Shown in pieces: positions 1-7,302 of a stretch of 11,840 nucleotides of DNA. The stretch spans positions 1 to 11,840 of the forward strand of contig JANNFX010000077.1 of NCBI GenBank assembly GCA_031380225.1, written 5' to 3'. The translations under genes were made by a program, and so were the position numbers. The notes beneath the pieces were generated by a model. It was not told where the DNA came from. It made no database searches and worked only from the letters and a program-made list of their open reading frames with translations. Source of the DNA: JANNFX01 sp031380225. GTDB taxonomy: Bacteria; Pseudomonadota; Alphaproteobacteria; Rhizobiales; Hyphomicrobiaceae. How positions within the stretch are numbered: position 1 is the stretch's first letter; each line of letters opens with the position of its first letter.

Positions 1-449
1 TCGAGAAACACGATGTTGGTCTTATCTTCGCGGCCAAGTTCCATTTGCTTCAGGATGAACTCAAGCCGTACGGTCTCAAATTCAAGATCGCGCTCGCGTT
101 CGAGCTTGGCATCGATGGGAACCAGATAGTTCTGCCCCGCCACTTGCAAGCCATGACCGGCATAAAACAGGATGGCGGAATCCGCTGTTTCAAGTGCGGC
201 GGCGAATTCGTGCACTTTGACGTCGAAGCCGCGCTTGTCGAGGTCGAGCCCCGTCAGAACATCAAAGCCGAGCGCTTTGAGCCGCTCAGACATATCGCTG
301 GCGTCATTCCTGGGATTGGCAAGCGGGTTGGCGTTGACGTAGGCCGAATTCCCGATCACCAGTGCCACGCGCTTGGTGGTGGCGTTGGCAGGCAAAACCG
401 CGGCTGACAGCATCAACAATGCCGCAGCCAGCAACCGAACGTTCAACAT
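1..449 (-). CDS. Caspase-family (peptidase C14, p20) secreted protein, partial
   Basis: This is the N-terminal 149 residues of a caspase-like cysteine peptidase; the gene continues past the left edge. Residues 1-23 form a signal peptide (MLNVRLLAAALLML core, then an ANA-like cleavage site), so the protein is probably exported to the periplasm. The p20 fold starts with RVALVIGNSAY (residues 27-37), followed by NPRNDASDM and LGFDV. YAGHGLQ (96-102) carries the expected catalytic His99, and NYLVPIDA follows. The catalytic cysteine, normally in a DACR motif just after the NIVFL strand, would lie only a few residues beyond the window edge, so catalytic competence cannot be judged. The ATG at 449 is the first in frame and has a GGGGA purine stretch upstream. 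Alphaproteobacterial relatives often carry additional C-terminal repeats or domains. The substrate is unknown. The gene lies on the same strand as rpmE, 92 bases downstream of it, but co-transcription is uncertain. Confidence 0.88.
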   Translation of the reverse strand, partial: MLNVRLLAAALLMLSAAVLPANATTKRVALVIGNSAYVNANPLANPRNDASDMSERLKALGFDVLTGLDLDKRGFDVKVHEFAAALETADSAILFYAGHGLQVAGQNYLVPIDAKLERERDLEFETVRLEFILKQMELGREDKTNIVFL

Positions 450-541
450 GGCAAAAGTCCCCGTCAATCCAATGCGTCATGGGACGCTGGAATTGCGACA
501 AAAACGGGGAGGATAGGACTCTAAATTGCTGGTCGCAGCGC

Positions 542-766
542 TTAGATGAGGCCTTCGAACTTCTTCTTGAAGCGCGAGAGACGGCCGCCGCGGTCCATCA
601 GCTTGGCGTCGCCGCCAGTCCAGGCCGGGTGCGTCAGCGGATCGATGTCGAGATGCATCTCATCGCCGTCCTTTCCATACGTCGAATAGGTCTGGAACGA
701 CGTTCCGTCGGTCATTTTGACCGTGATCATGTGGTAATCAGGGTGAACGTCAGCGTCTTTTTTCAT
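542..766 (-). CDS. rpmE: 50S ribosomal protein L31 (bL31)
   Basis: This 74-residue protein matches bL31, a small protein of the large ribosomal subunit. The hallmarks are HPDYH near the N terminus, KMTDGT, LDIDPLTHPAWTGG and the basic tail RGGRLSRFKKKF. It has no cysteine, so it is the zinc-independent (C-minus) form that is usual in alphaproteobacteria. The frame is open for nine codons further upstream to a TTG at 793. I chose the ATG at 766 because it gives the family's usual MKKD..HPDYH start and has ACAGG upstream as a possible ribosome binding site. A four-residue DADV stretch sits before HPDYH, where many relatives have only one or two residues. The next gene downstream on this strand encodes the caspase-like protein; upstream is the divergent ABC exporter. 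I see no clear promoter box. Confidence 0.95.
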   Translation of the reverse strand: MKKDADVHPDYHMITVKMTDGTSFQTYSTYGKDGDEMHLDIDPLTHPAWTGGDAKLMDRGGRLSRFKKKFEGLI

Positions 767-1113
767 CGGTGCCGGCCTGTCAGATCTGGTCAAATAGAAA
801 CGGCTAAGCGCCCGAGATGGGTTAACGCCCTACGGGGAGGCAGCCGGTATCGGAGATTTGGCATCGCTATAGGGGAGATGCGGCCCGGGCACAAGGCTCT
901 CGGGCATCCTAAATACGGCCGCGAACGCGGCAAACCGCCCAAATTGCGGCCTACCCCGAAGCTGCAGCCAAGATGCGGCCCGCTGCCACCGCGCCGCCCG
1001 GCTCAAATTGCTGGTATTGGCTTGAGCTGGGAGGCGGCCTCGGTCAAAGTGCCGGCAAAGCTTCCTGGCATATCTCTTTGAATCAACCTTTTGAGCAACG
1101 CGGACCAAAGCCT
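767..1113. other. Divergent intergenic region between rpmE and the ABC exporter
   Basis: This GC-rich stretch of about 350 bases must hold the promoter for rpmE and probably that of the exporter, but I cannot point to convincing -35/-10 pairs. It contains a 12-base direct repeat, AGATGCGGCCCG, at 876-887 and 971-982. A 16-base motif at 819-834 recurs in inverted orientation, with one extra base, at 11365-11381. The exporter's reading frame is open back to an ATG at 973, so part of this stretch could be coding if that start is used. Open frames on the minus strand here have no recognisable protein character. Confidence 0.5.
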
Positions 1114-2952
1114 TTGAGCAATGCTGCCAACGAGGCACAACGCGTGCCATCTCTCGCCCTCCCAACTTCAAACGAACCTGCTGAGCCCAAAAAGCGCGGC
1201 CTTGGCCAGTTGCGGCCGCTCGCGCCGCTCAAGGCATATTTGTTCGCGCACCCGAAGATGGTCGCGGCGGCGTTGACGGCGCTCGTCGTTTCGGCGCTGG
1301 CCATGTTGTCGTTGCCGATTGCCTTGCGGCGCATGATCGACCACGGCTTCGGCAGCAGCGACGGAGGCATGATCAATCAGTATTTCATGATGCTGTTGGC
1401 CATCGGCGCCATTCTCGCGGTCGCCATCGCGAGCCGGTTTTACTTCGTCAACTGGATTGGTGAACGCGTGGTCGCCGACCTGCGCGGTGATGTGTTCGCG
1501 CATCTGGCCAAACTCGGCCCGGCGTTTTTCGAAAAGACCCATTCTGGCGAAGTGATGAGCCGCCTGACCGCGGACACGACACAGATCAAAGCCGTCGCCG
1601 GACAAACGATGAGCCAAGCGCTGCGCAACATGATCATGCTGTTCGGCGCCTTGATCATGATGTTTTTCACCAGCACAAAATTGTCGTTCATGGTGCTCGG
1701 AGTGATCCCACTCATCGTGCTGCCGTTGATGGCCTATGGACAGGCGGTCAAGAACCTGTCGCGCAAGGCGCAAGATACGGTCGCCGAAGCGTCAGCCTAT
1801 GCGTCTGAAAACTTGGGCGCATCGCGCACCATGTCGGCTTTCGGCAATGAGAAGGCGGTTGCCGCTCGTTTCATGGCTGCAGTCGAGCGGTCTTTCGACG
1901 CCGCTCGGGACCGCATGAAAGCGCGCGCGGGCCTCACCGCGCTGACTGTGTTTCTAAGCATCGCCAGCGTTGTTGGCGTTCTCTGGTTCGGCGCCTCGGC
2001 GGTCGTTTCGGGCGAACTGACTGGCGGAAGGTTGAGTCAGTTTGTCATCTATGCCCTTTTCGCAGCCGGCGCGTTGGGTGAATTGGCCGAGGTTTGGGGC
2101 GAGCTTACGCAAGCAGCCGGTGCTGCCGAACGATTGACAGAGATTCTGGCGATTGTTCCTGAAATCCGTTCGCCAGAAAATCCTCTGCCCTTGCCGACGC
2201 CAGCTAAAGGTGCGCTGTCGTTCAAAAACGTGCGTTTCGCCTATCCAACCCGTCCGGATACCAACGCGCTTGAGGATTTTACGCTGACCGTTGCACCCGG
2301 TGAAACTATTGCACTCGTCGGCCCGTCCGGATCTGGCAAGACGACGTTGTTTAATCTGTTGCTGCGCTTCTACGACGTGTCGTCAGGCGAAATCCGCATC
2401 GATGGCGTCCGCGTGCAAGATGCCGACGTCGAGAAGCTGCGCGAGCGTATTGCTTTGGTGCCGCAAGATGTGGCGGTGTTTGCCGATTCCGTGGCTGAGA
2501 ACATCCGCTACGGCTCTCCGAAAGCAACCATGGACGATGTGCAGAAGGCCGCCGTCGCCGCTCAGGCTGATAGTTTTATTCGCGCATTGCCTGAAGGCTA
2601 CATGACGGTCCTCGGCGAACGCGGTGTCACGTTATCAGGCGGTCAACGCCAACGCCTCGCAATTGCACGGGCCATCCTCAAAAATGCGCCAGTGTTGCTG
2701 CTCGATGAAGCAACCAGCGCGCTCGACGCCGAGAACGAAGCACTCGTGCAGCGCGCCTTGGAGGGCGTCGTAAAGGGCCGCACGACGATCGTGATCGCGC
2801 ACCGCTTAGCGACAGTGTTGGAAGCCAGCCGCATTGTCGTGCTGGATAAGGGCCGCATTGTCGATACTGGCACCCACCGCGAACTGGTCGCCAAGGGAGG
2901 GCTCTATGGGCGGTTGGCTGATTTACAGTTTGGCAAAGAGGCGGCGGAGTAG
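1114..2952 (+). CDS. ABC exporter half-transporter, MsbA-related (TIGR02204-like)
   Basis: This is a fused membrane-plus-ATPase half-transporter that should act as a homodimer in the inner membrane and export a hydrophobic substrate, possibly a lipid. Numbering from the TTG at 1114 gives 612 residues. The membrane domain covers about 35-325, with the family landmarks RRMIDHGF, GERVVADLRGDVF, FFEKTHSGEVMSRLTADTT and SQFVIYALFAAGA. The ATPase domain has Walker A GPSGSGKTT (403-411), the Q-loop in LVPQDVAVF, the signature LSGGQ (507-511), Walker B VLLLDEA (527-533, catalytic Glu532) and the switch His563 in IAHRLAT. All catalytic motifs are intact. The start is uncertain: the frame is open to an ATG at 973, and TTGs occur at 1078 and 1114. 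None has a strong Shine-Dalgarno, and the region before 1114 does not look like conserved protein. The gene ends 18 bases from the convergent TIGR02186 gene. The substrate cannot be read from the sequence. Confidence 0.93.
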   Translation: MSNAANEAQRVPSLALPTSNEPAEPKKRGLGQLRPLAPLKAYLFAHPKMVAAALTALVVSALAMLSLPIALRRMIDHGFGSSDGGMINQYFMMLLAIGAILAVAIASRFYFVNWIGERVVADLRGDVFAHLAKLGPAFFEKTHSGEVMSRLTADTTQIKAVAGQTMSQALRNMIMLFGALIMMFFTSTKLSFMVLGVIPLIVLPLMAYGQAVKNLSRKAQDTVAEASAYASENLGASRTMSAFGNEKAVAARFMAAVERSFDAARDRMKARAGLTALTVFLSIASVVGVLWFGASAVVSGELTGGRLSQFVIYALFAAGALGELAEVWGELTQAAGAAERLTEILAIVPEIRSPENPLPLPTPAKGALSFKNVRFAYPTRPDTNALEDFTLTVAPGETIALVGPSGSGKTTLFNLLLRFYDVSSGEIRIDGVRVQDADVEKLRERIALVPQDVAVFADSVAENIRYGSPKATMDDVQKAAVAAQADSFIRALPEGYMTVLGERGVTLSGGQRQRLAIARAILKNAPVLLLDEATSALDAENEALVQRALEGVVKGRTTIVIAHRLATVLEASRIVVLDKGRIVDTGTHRELVAKGGLYGRLADLQFGKEAAE

Positions 2953-2970
2953 CAGCCGCTTTGCCCCACC

Positions 2971-3933
2971 TCATTGCGCATTTCTGCCAAAGAACTTCGC
3001 CGCAGCAAAACCGCAGGACATAGCGACGAAAACGGTAAAAATGCCGTAGAGCCAAGCGTGCTGATGAGCGGCGTCGTAGATCCAGCGTTCCACACCGGCT
3101 CGCTCGAGCGACACGCGGGTTGTAAACTTCGACAGCAGCGTCCCTTCCCGGAACAGGTAAACGCGCGCCACGAGGTTGCCGACCGGGACGTTAGCCGGAA
3201 GCTCTATGGTTGAGCGGAACAAGCTGCGGCCGGTGAACAGCACGCCATAATCATCGCGATCATAGAGTCCGTCGCGGTCTTTGAGCCGTGTTAGTGCGCT
3301 TGTGAAATCACGCAAATCAGCTGCGGTCAGCGCTGACGTGGTCTTGGCTTCAGGAGTTATACGGAGATTGCCAACCCCGATGTTGTGTTTGGCCAATAGC
3401 TCGGTGTCGGTGATTTCTTCAAGCGGCCTCGTCGTTGCAAGTGCGTAAAATGCCGGCAGGGTTTCGTACTTGGCTTCTGTGTCATTGATCCAGATGCCGC
3501 CAATGTTGCTTTTCCGGCGGACTGTTGACGGCAGTGAACCACCTTCGATGGCGACGACGACGTCATAGTAGCCCGACTCGGGGCTTGGCTGGCGGCTGTT
3601 GTCGACAGCGCCGAAGACAATGATTTCGCTACCCTTGAACGCGGCGGTTACCGCGATTGCTCGCGCTGACACATCGGCTTCGACGCGCTCGGCTGGCAAA
3701 GGTGGCTGTGCCATTGCCGGTTGCTTGCTCTCTGAGGGCGGCGCAGCCAGCGACGGCTTCGGCTTAGGTTTCTTAACCGGCGGGGGGTATTGGCTAGACT
3801 TGTCCTGAGCGCCCTTCTTGTCTTGGGCACTCGTCACAGGGCTTGAAGCACCTAAGAGCGTACCAACCAGTAGCACGATTGCGACTAGCTGCGCACATCT
3901 CCCGATCCAGCCTGTGATGCTCAACCCAGCCAT
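2971..3933 (-). CDS. TIGR02186 (Alph_Pro_TM) family transmembrane protein
   Basis: This 320-residue protein matches a family I know only as an uncharacterised alphaproteobacterial membrane protein, TIGR02186/PF09608. It has an N-terminal signal or anchor segment (about 10-36, core LVAIVLLVGTLLGA), a Lys/Pro-rich low-complexity linker (37-83) and a beta-rich periplasmic domain starting at ADVSARAIAVTAAF. That domain includes the family-typical IIVFGAVDN, YYDVVVAIEG and GIWIN. One membrane helix near the C terminus (WLYGIFTVFVAM...) is followed by a short basic tail. The GTG one codon upstream is also possible, but the ATG at 3933 is preferred: it overlaps the tauE stop by one base (TGATG) and has GAGGAAG upstream. 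This implies translational coupling and a shared role with the permease. The linker is longer than I would expect for the family. The function is unknown; any part in sulfite or sulfonate export is inference from the neighbour. Confidence 0.85.
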   Translation of the reverse strand: MAGLSITGWIGRCAQLVAIVLLVGTLLGASSPVTSAQDKKGAQDKSSQYPPPVKKPKPKPSLAAPPSESKQPAMAQPPLPAERVEADVSARAIAVTAAFKGSEIIVFGAVDNSRQPSPESGYYDVVVAIEGGSLPSTVRRKSNIGGIWINDTEAKYETLPAFYALATTRPLEEITDTELLAKHNIGVGNLRITPEAKTTSALTAADLRDFTSALTRLKDRDGLYDRDDYGVLFTGRSLFRSTIELPANVPVGNLVARVYLFREGTLLSKFTTRVSLERAGVERWIYDAAHQHAWLYGIFTVFVAMSCGFAAAKFFGRNAQ

Positions 3934-4859
3934 CACAACTTCCTCACAGGCGAGCTGATCGAATACAGCTCCTTCGGCGTTGCCACCAAATCATATGCGA
4001 AACGGCCGGCCACCATTAACACGATGGCGGCGAGCAGGAACCGCAGCTGTTCGCCCTTTAAGCGCGCGCCCACCACCGAGCCAAACTGCGCGCCGATCAC
4101 GCCGCCAACCATCAACAGCAGTGCTAAAATGATATCGACGGAGTAATTGGTCGCCGCCTGCAGAACGGTCGTGGCGGCAGTAACAAAGCAGATTTGGAAC
4201 AGGGATGTTCCAACCACCATATTCGCGGGCATCCGAAGCAGATAAATCATGGCTGGCACCATAATAAACCCGCCACCGACGCCCATGATCGCAACGAGAA
4301 ACCCGACAAAGGCGCCAATCGCCAGAGGCGGCAAAGCGCTGATGTAAAGCTTCGATCGCGTGAATCTTATCTTGAACGGCAAGCCATGCACCCAACTGTG
4401 CTGGCCCGGCTTTCTTGGTTCCAAGACAACGCCTGTGCGCGCGCGCTGAATGGAGTTGATGCTTTCAATCATCATCAACACACCGACCACGCCGAGCAGT
4501 GTCACATAGCCGAAGGCAATAAAAAAATCGAAACGGCCGGCTGCGATCAGGATTTTGACCATCTGCACGCCGATGACCGATCCCACGATCCCGCCGATCA
4601 GCAGCACGGCACCCATTTGGAAATCGATGTTATTGCGCCGGTATTGCCACATCGCACCCGACACGGACGAGGCCGCAATCTGCGCAGCCCCAGTGCCGAC
4701 TGCCACTTGTGATGGCACCCCAAGAAAAATCAACAGCGGCGTCATCAGAAATCCGCCACCCACGCCGAACATACCCGAAAGAAACCCAAGCACCGCGCCC
4801 AAGCCGGCGAACGTGAAAACGTTCACACTCATTTCGGCGATCGGCAGGTAGACGTGCAT
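3933..4859 (-). CDS. TauE/SafE-family membrane permease (putative sulfite/sulfonate exporter)
   Basis: This is an integral membrane protein of 308 residues with about eight hydrophobic segments. It shows the family's internal duplication: GFLSGMFGVGGGFLMT (25-40) in the first half and GFLVAIMGVGGGFIM (186-200) in the second. Family members export small organosulfur or sulfite anions, such as sulfite and sulfoacetate, across the inner membrane, but many are of unknown specificity. The frame stays open upstream to 5168. I chose the ATG at 4859 because MHVYLPIAEMSVNVF matches the conserved start of alphaproteobacterial relatives; the upstream extension is Arg/Pro/Gln-rich and looks untranslated. 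No strong Shine-Dalgarno is visible. The gene heads a two-gene operon with the TIGR02186 gene and diverges from the PhoX gene. A loop between the halves (about 134-170) is hydrophilic and basic. Confidence 0.92.
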   Translation of the reverse strand: MHVYLPIAEMSVNVFTFAGLGAVLGFLSGMFGVGGGFLMTPLLIFLGVPSQVAVGTGAAQIAASSVSGAMWQYRRNNIDFQMGAVLLIGGIVGSVIGVQMVKILIAAGRFDFFIAFGYVTLLGVVGVLMMIESINSIQRARTGVVLEPRKPGQHSWVHGLPFKIRFTRSKLYISALPPLAIGAFVGFLVAIMGVGGGFIMVPAMIYLLRMPANMVVGTSLFQICFVTAATTVLQAATNYSVDIILALLLMVGGVIGAQFGSVVGARLKGEQLRFLLAAIVLMVAGRFAYDLVATPKELYSISSPVRKL

Positions 4860-5167
4860 GAGCCAATTCGTGCGTGCTGACGTAAACGGAAAACAACGCC
4901 GCTGCCCCGCTGCGGCAGGTTGTCCGCAAGGGGCTTGTGGCGTGGGCAATGGTCCCGGGACGCCGGCCGTCGTGTGCTGGGCCACGGGCCGTTTTCGAGG
5001 TATCGAAACATTAGAACGGTTTGCGGTCAGTTGAAACCAGAAACCTTGCGGTTGGTGCAGGCCCCTGTCGCGCTTTAAGGTCTTGTCATCTTTCCTACGT
5101 GACTTGGCGGCATAATGGCCGCTTAGACCTTGTCCAACCCACGCTTCAGAGCCGGACCCTACGCACA
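4860..5167. other. Divergent promoter region between tauE and phoX
   Basis: This 308-base gap must carry start signals in both directions. It holds the leader hairpin described separately and a 5-bp inverted repeat GCGGC/GCCGC around ATAATG at 5107-5122. TTGTCA at 5083-5088 and CATAAT at 5111-5116 resemble promoter boxes, but the spacing of 22 is too long to call. TTGTCAT resembles a Pho-box half site, but no second half sits at the expected 11-base period, so PhoB control is not supported by sequence alone. Confidence 0.4.
4893..4923 (-). promoter_or_regulatory. Terminator-like hairpin in the tauE leader (possible attenuator)
   Basis: On the minus strand a 5-bp outer helix (ACAAC/GTTGT) and a 5-bp inner helix (GCCGC/GCGGC) enclose a 9-base loop, with a 2-base bulge between the helices. 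Directly after the 3' arm comes a short T-rich run, TTTCC. It lies 34 bases before the chosen tauE start, so it could attenuate transcription of the tauE operon. It could also be a chance GC-rich stem. No known riboswitch motif was recognised around it. Confidence 0.35.
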
Positions 5168-7144
5168 ATGACTGACTTGATCGATCCGCCTATCGACATT
5201 GCTGAAAACACGCCCTCAAACCCGGGTCGCGGCTTAACGATTGGCGATCTTATCGAACGCCGCTATTCAAGGCGCGAAATCATGCGCGGGTCACTGGCAG
5301 TTGCGGCGGTTGCGGCTGCTTTCCCAAATTTGGCCGCAGATTTCGCCGCCTCCGAAGCGCAGGCGGGCACGCCAGTGGCTAGTTCATTTTCATTTACCGA
5401 ATTGGCGGCCGGATCGGACGAAAGGCATCACGTTGCCAATGGCTATGATGCCGACGTTCTGATCCGCTGGGGTGACAAGGTTTTGGCAGGCGCCCCAAGC
5501 TTTGATCCGGCGGCACAATCTGCTGCAACTCAAGCTCAGCAATTTGGCTACAACAACGACTTCATCGGCTACTTCCCACTCGATGGCCGCTCGGATCACG
5601 GGCTGCTTGTCGTCAATCACGAATATACTAACGAAGACATCATGTACCCCGGCATCGCCACCGGTAAGACGCGCATCGAAGCGACGCGCGATATGCCAAC
5701 CGCGCTCATCGAAGCCGCAATGCAGGCCCACGGTGGCAGCGTCCTCGAAGTCAAGCGCGGAGGTGACGGCAAGTGGCTGGTGGTTGACGGCTCCAACTAC
5801 AATCGCCGCATCACCGCGACGACGCCAATACGGTTATCAGGGCCAGCCAGTGGCCATCCGCGACTGAAGACCAAGGCTGATCCGCATGGGACAATGGTCC
5901 TCGGCATGCTCAACAACTGCGCGGGCGGTGTGACGCCATGGGGCACGTGGCTGACCTGCGAAGAGAACATCAATTATTATTTTGCCAATAGTGACGCCGT
6001 AAAAGCCAGTCCAGACGCAGAAAAGTATGAGCGCTTTGGTATCCCACCAAAAGACTTCGCTTATCCCTGGTCGAAAGTTGACACCCGCTTCGACGTGGGC
6101 GCGGAACCCAATGAATCAAACCGCTTCGGCTGGGTGGTTGAAATCGACCCGATGAAACCGGATTCAGTTCCGGTCAAGCGCACAGCCTTGGGCCGGTTCA
6201 AGCATGAGGGCGCCGGCAATACTGTCAATAAAGATGGCCGGTTTGTCGTCTACCAAGGCGACGACCAGATCTTTGAATATATCTACAAATTTGTCTCCGA
6301 GGCGAAGATCGACACCGCCAACCACGACGCCAACAAAGACCTTTTGGATCGCGGAACACTTTACGTTGCGCGCTTCGACGACGGTGGCCGCGGTGAATGG
6401 CTGCCGTTAGTCTTTGGTCACGAAAAACTCTCGGCTTTCGCGAGCCAAGCAGACATTTTGATCGACGCCCGGCTGGCCGCCGATGCGCTTGGCGCGACTC
6501 GCATGGACCGGCCTGAAGACATAGAAGTCAATTCGCAGACCGGCAAAGTCTATGCGATGCTGACCAAAAACGCCAAGCGCGAAGAGACCGGCGTCAACGG
6601 CGTCAATCCCGTCAATCCACGCCCCAAGAACAAGTTCGGACATATCATCGAAATCACACCTGATGGCAGCGACCATGCTGCAACGGGCTTCGCCTGGGAT
6701 ATCCTTGTCCGATGCGGTGACCCGTCGATTGCCGCAGTCGGCGCAACTTTCAATCCGGCGACGACGGCTGACGGCTGGTTCGGCACGCCCGACAACTGCG
6801 CCATCGATGCTGAGGGCCGGCTATGGATCGCCACCGATGGAAACTCGCCCAAGGATACCGGTCGCGCTGACGGCCTGTGGTCGATGGAAACGGCCGGTCC
6901 ATTGCGCGCCACATCGAAGTTGTTCTTCCGCTGCCCGGTCGGCGCTGAAATGTGCGGCCCGTTCTTTACGCCAGATATGGAAACGCTGTTTGTCTCGGTC
7001 CAACATCCTGGCGAGCCAGAAGATGGTCAGAAGTCAACGTACGATTCCCCGTCAACGCGCTGGCCAGACTTTCAGGACGGACTGCCGCCGCGCCCAAGTG
7101 TTGTTGCAATAACTAGGACCGGTGGTGGCAAGATCGGTGCCTAG
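5168..7144 (+). CDS. phoX: PhoX-family (DUF839) alkaline phosphatase, Tat-exported
   Basis: This 658-residue protein fits the PhoX/DUF839 family: calcium- and iron-dependent alkaline phosphatases that release phosphate from organic esters in the periplasm or outside the cell. The N terminus has a twin-arginine motif, SRREIM (34-39), then an Ala-rich hydrophobic stretch and a likely cleavage site after AQA at about residue 66. This is consistent with folded export by the Tat pathway. Family landmarks follow: GLLVVNHEYTNEDIMYPG, then NNCAGGVTPWGTW with Cys251 (in known PhoX a cysteine of this kind binds the metal centre), TCEEN (Cys264, Glu265, Glu266), GRFKHEGA, VYQGDDQIFEYIYKF and DRPEDIEVN. 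The length is normal for the family. The frame is open back to 5021, but the ATG at 5168 gives the standard N terminus with the Tat motif near residue 35; the Shine-Dalgarno is weak. It diverges from tauE. PhoX-family proteins have several paralogues, so the exact substrate is not certain. Confidence 0.92.
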   Translation: MTDLIDPPIDIAENTPSNPGRGLTIGDLIERRYSRREIMRGSLAVAAVAAAFPNLAADFAASEAQAGTPVASSFSFTELAAGSDERHHVANGYDADVLIRWGDKVLAGAPSFDPAAQSAATQAQQFGYNNDFIGYFPLDGRSDHGLLVVNHEYTNEDIMYPGIATGKTRIEATRDMPTALIEAAMQAHGGSVLEVKRGGDGKWLVVDGSNYNRRITATTPIRLSGPASGHPRLKTKADPHGTMVLGMLNNCAGGVTPWGTWLTCEENINYYFANSDAVKASPDAEKYERFGIPPKDFAYPWSKVDTRFDVGAEPNESNRFGWVVEIDPMKPDSVPVKRTALGRFKHEGAGNTVNKDGRFVVYQGDDQIFEYIYKFVSEAKIDTANHDANKDLLDRGTLYVARFDDGGRGEWLPLVFGHEKLSAFASQADILIDARLAADALGATRMDRPEDIEVNSQTGKVYAMLTKNAKREETGVNGVNPVNPRPKNKFGHIIEITPDGSDHAATGFAWDILVRCGDPSIAAVGATFNPATTADGWFGTPDNCAIDAEGRLWIATDGNSPKDTGRADGLWSMETAGPLRATSKLFFRCPVGAEMCGPFFTPDMETLFVSVQHPGEPEDGQKSTYDSPSTRWPDFQDGLPPRPSVVAITRTGGGKIGA

Positions 7145-7175
7145 CCCCGGCGTCAAACATCGAGATTGAACTGCC

Positions 7176-7237
7176 TTGCAGATGATCTGAACACGCTGCA
7201 AAAATCGTGAAATCTGTTATGCCAACCGCATCTGCAA
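7176..7237. repeat. 9-bp inverted repeat downstream of phoX
   Basis: TTGCAGATG at 7176-7184 is the exact complement of CATCTGCAA at 7229-7237, with 44 bases between. The left arm can alternatively pair with CTGCAA at 7195-7200. No T-run follows either pairing, so this is not a standard terminator. It lies between the phoX stop and the next gene and could be an operator or RNA structure; chance is also possible. Confidence 0.35.
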
Positions 7238-7264
7238 TCGCGTAGTGCAAATACGTAATGTCAT

Positions 7265-7300
7265 CCCCAACTCGTCTCGACGGATGTTATTTGGGGGAAG
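7265..7300 (+). promoter_or_regulatory. Shine-Dalgarno of the next gene, inside a predicted hairpin
   Basis: CCCCAA (7265-7270) is complementary to TTGGGG (7291-7296), with 20 bases between. The right arm contains most of the GGGGGAAG ribosome binding site (7293-7300) that precedes the ATG at 7303. The strong purine stretch at good spacing decides the start in favour of 7303 over the ATG at 7258. Pairing would mask the site in the mRNA, so translation could depend on opening of the stem. The six-pair stem is modest. Confidence 0.45.
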
Positions 7301-7302
7301 TC

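Noticed and set aside
520..546. Hairpin at the rpmE stop as a terminator (TCTAA/TTAGA around GCTG/CAGC)
   Set aside because: The helices are short and interrupted, there is no T-run, and it includes the stop codon; too weak to call.
362..1081. 239-codon plus-strand open frame
   Set aside because: It lies antisense to the start of the caspase gene and to rpmE and has no recognisable domain; rpmE is a certain gene, so this is a shadow frame.
830..1171. 113-codon minus-strand open frame in the rpmE/ABC gap
   Set aside because: Arg/Ala-rich, with no domain and no good ribosome binding site; typical of a chance frame in GC-rich DNA.
1168..1773. 201-codon minus-strand open frame rich in Arg, His and Gln
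   Set aside because: It is antisense to the membrane domain of the ABC exporter; its composition is that of a GC-rich shadow frame.
4194..4712. 172-codon plus-strand open frame
   Set aside because: It is antisense to the TauE-family gene, with hydrophilic His/Asn/Asp-rich composition and no known motif.
5083..5105. Pho box upstream of phoX
   Set aside because: Only one TTGTCAT-like half is present; no second half at 11-base spacing, so PhoB binding is not supported.
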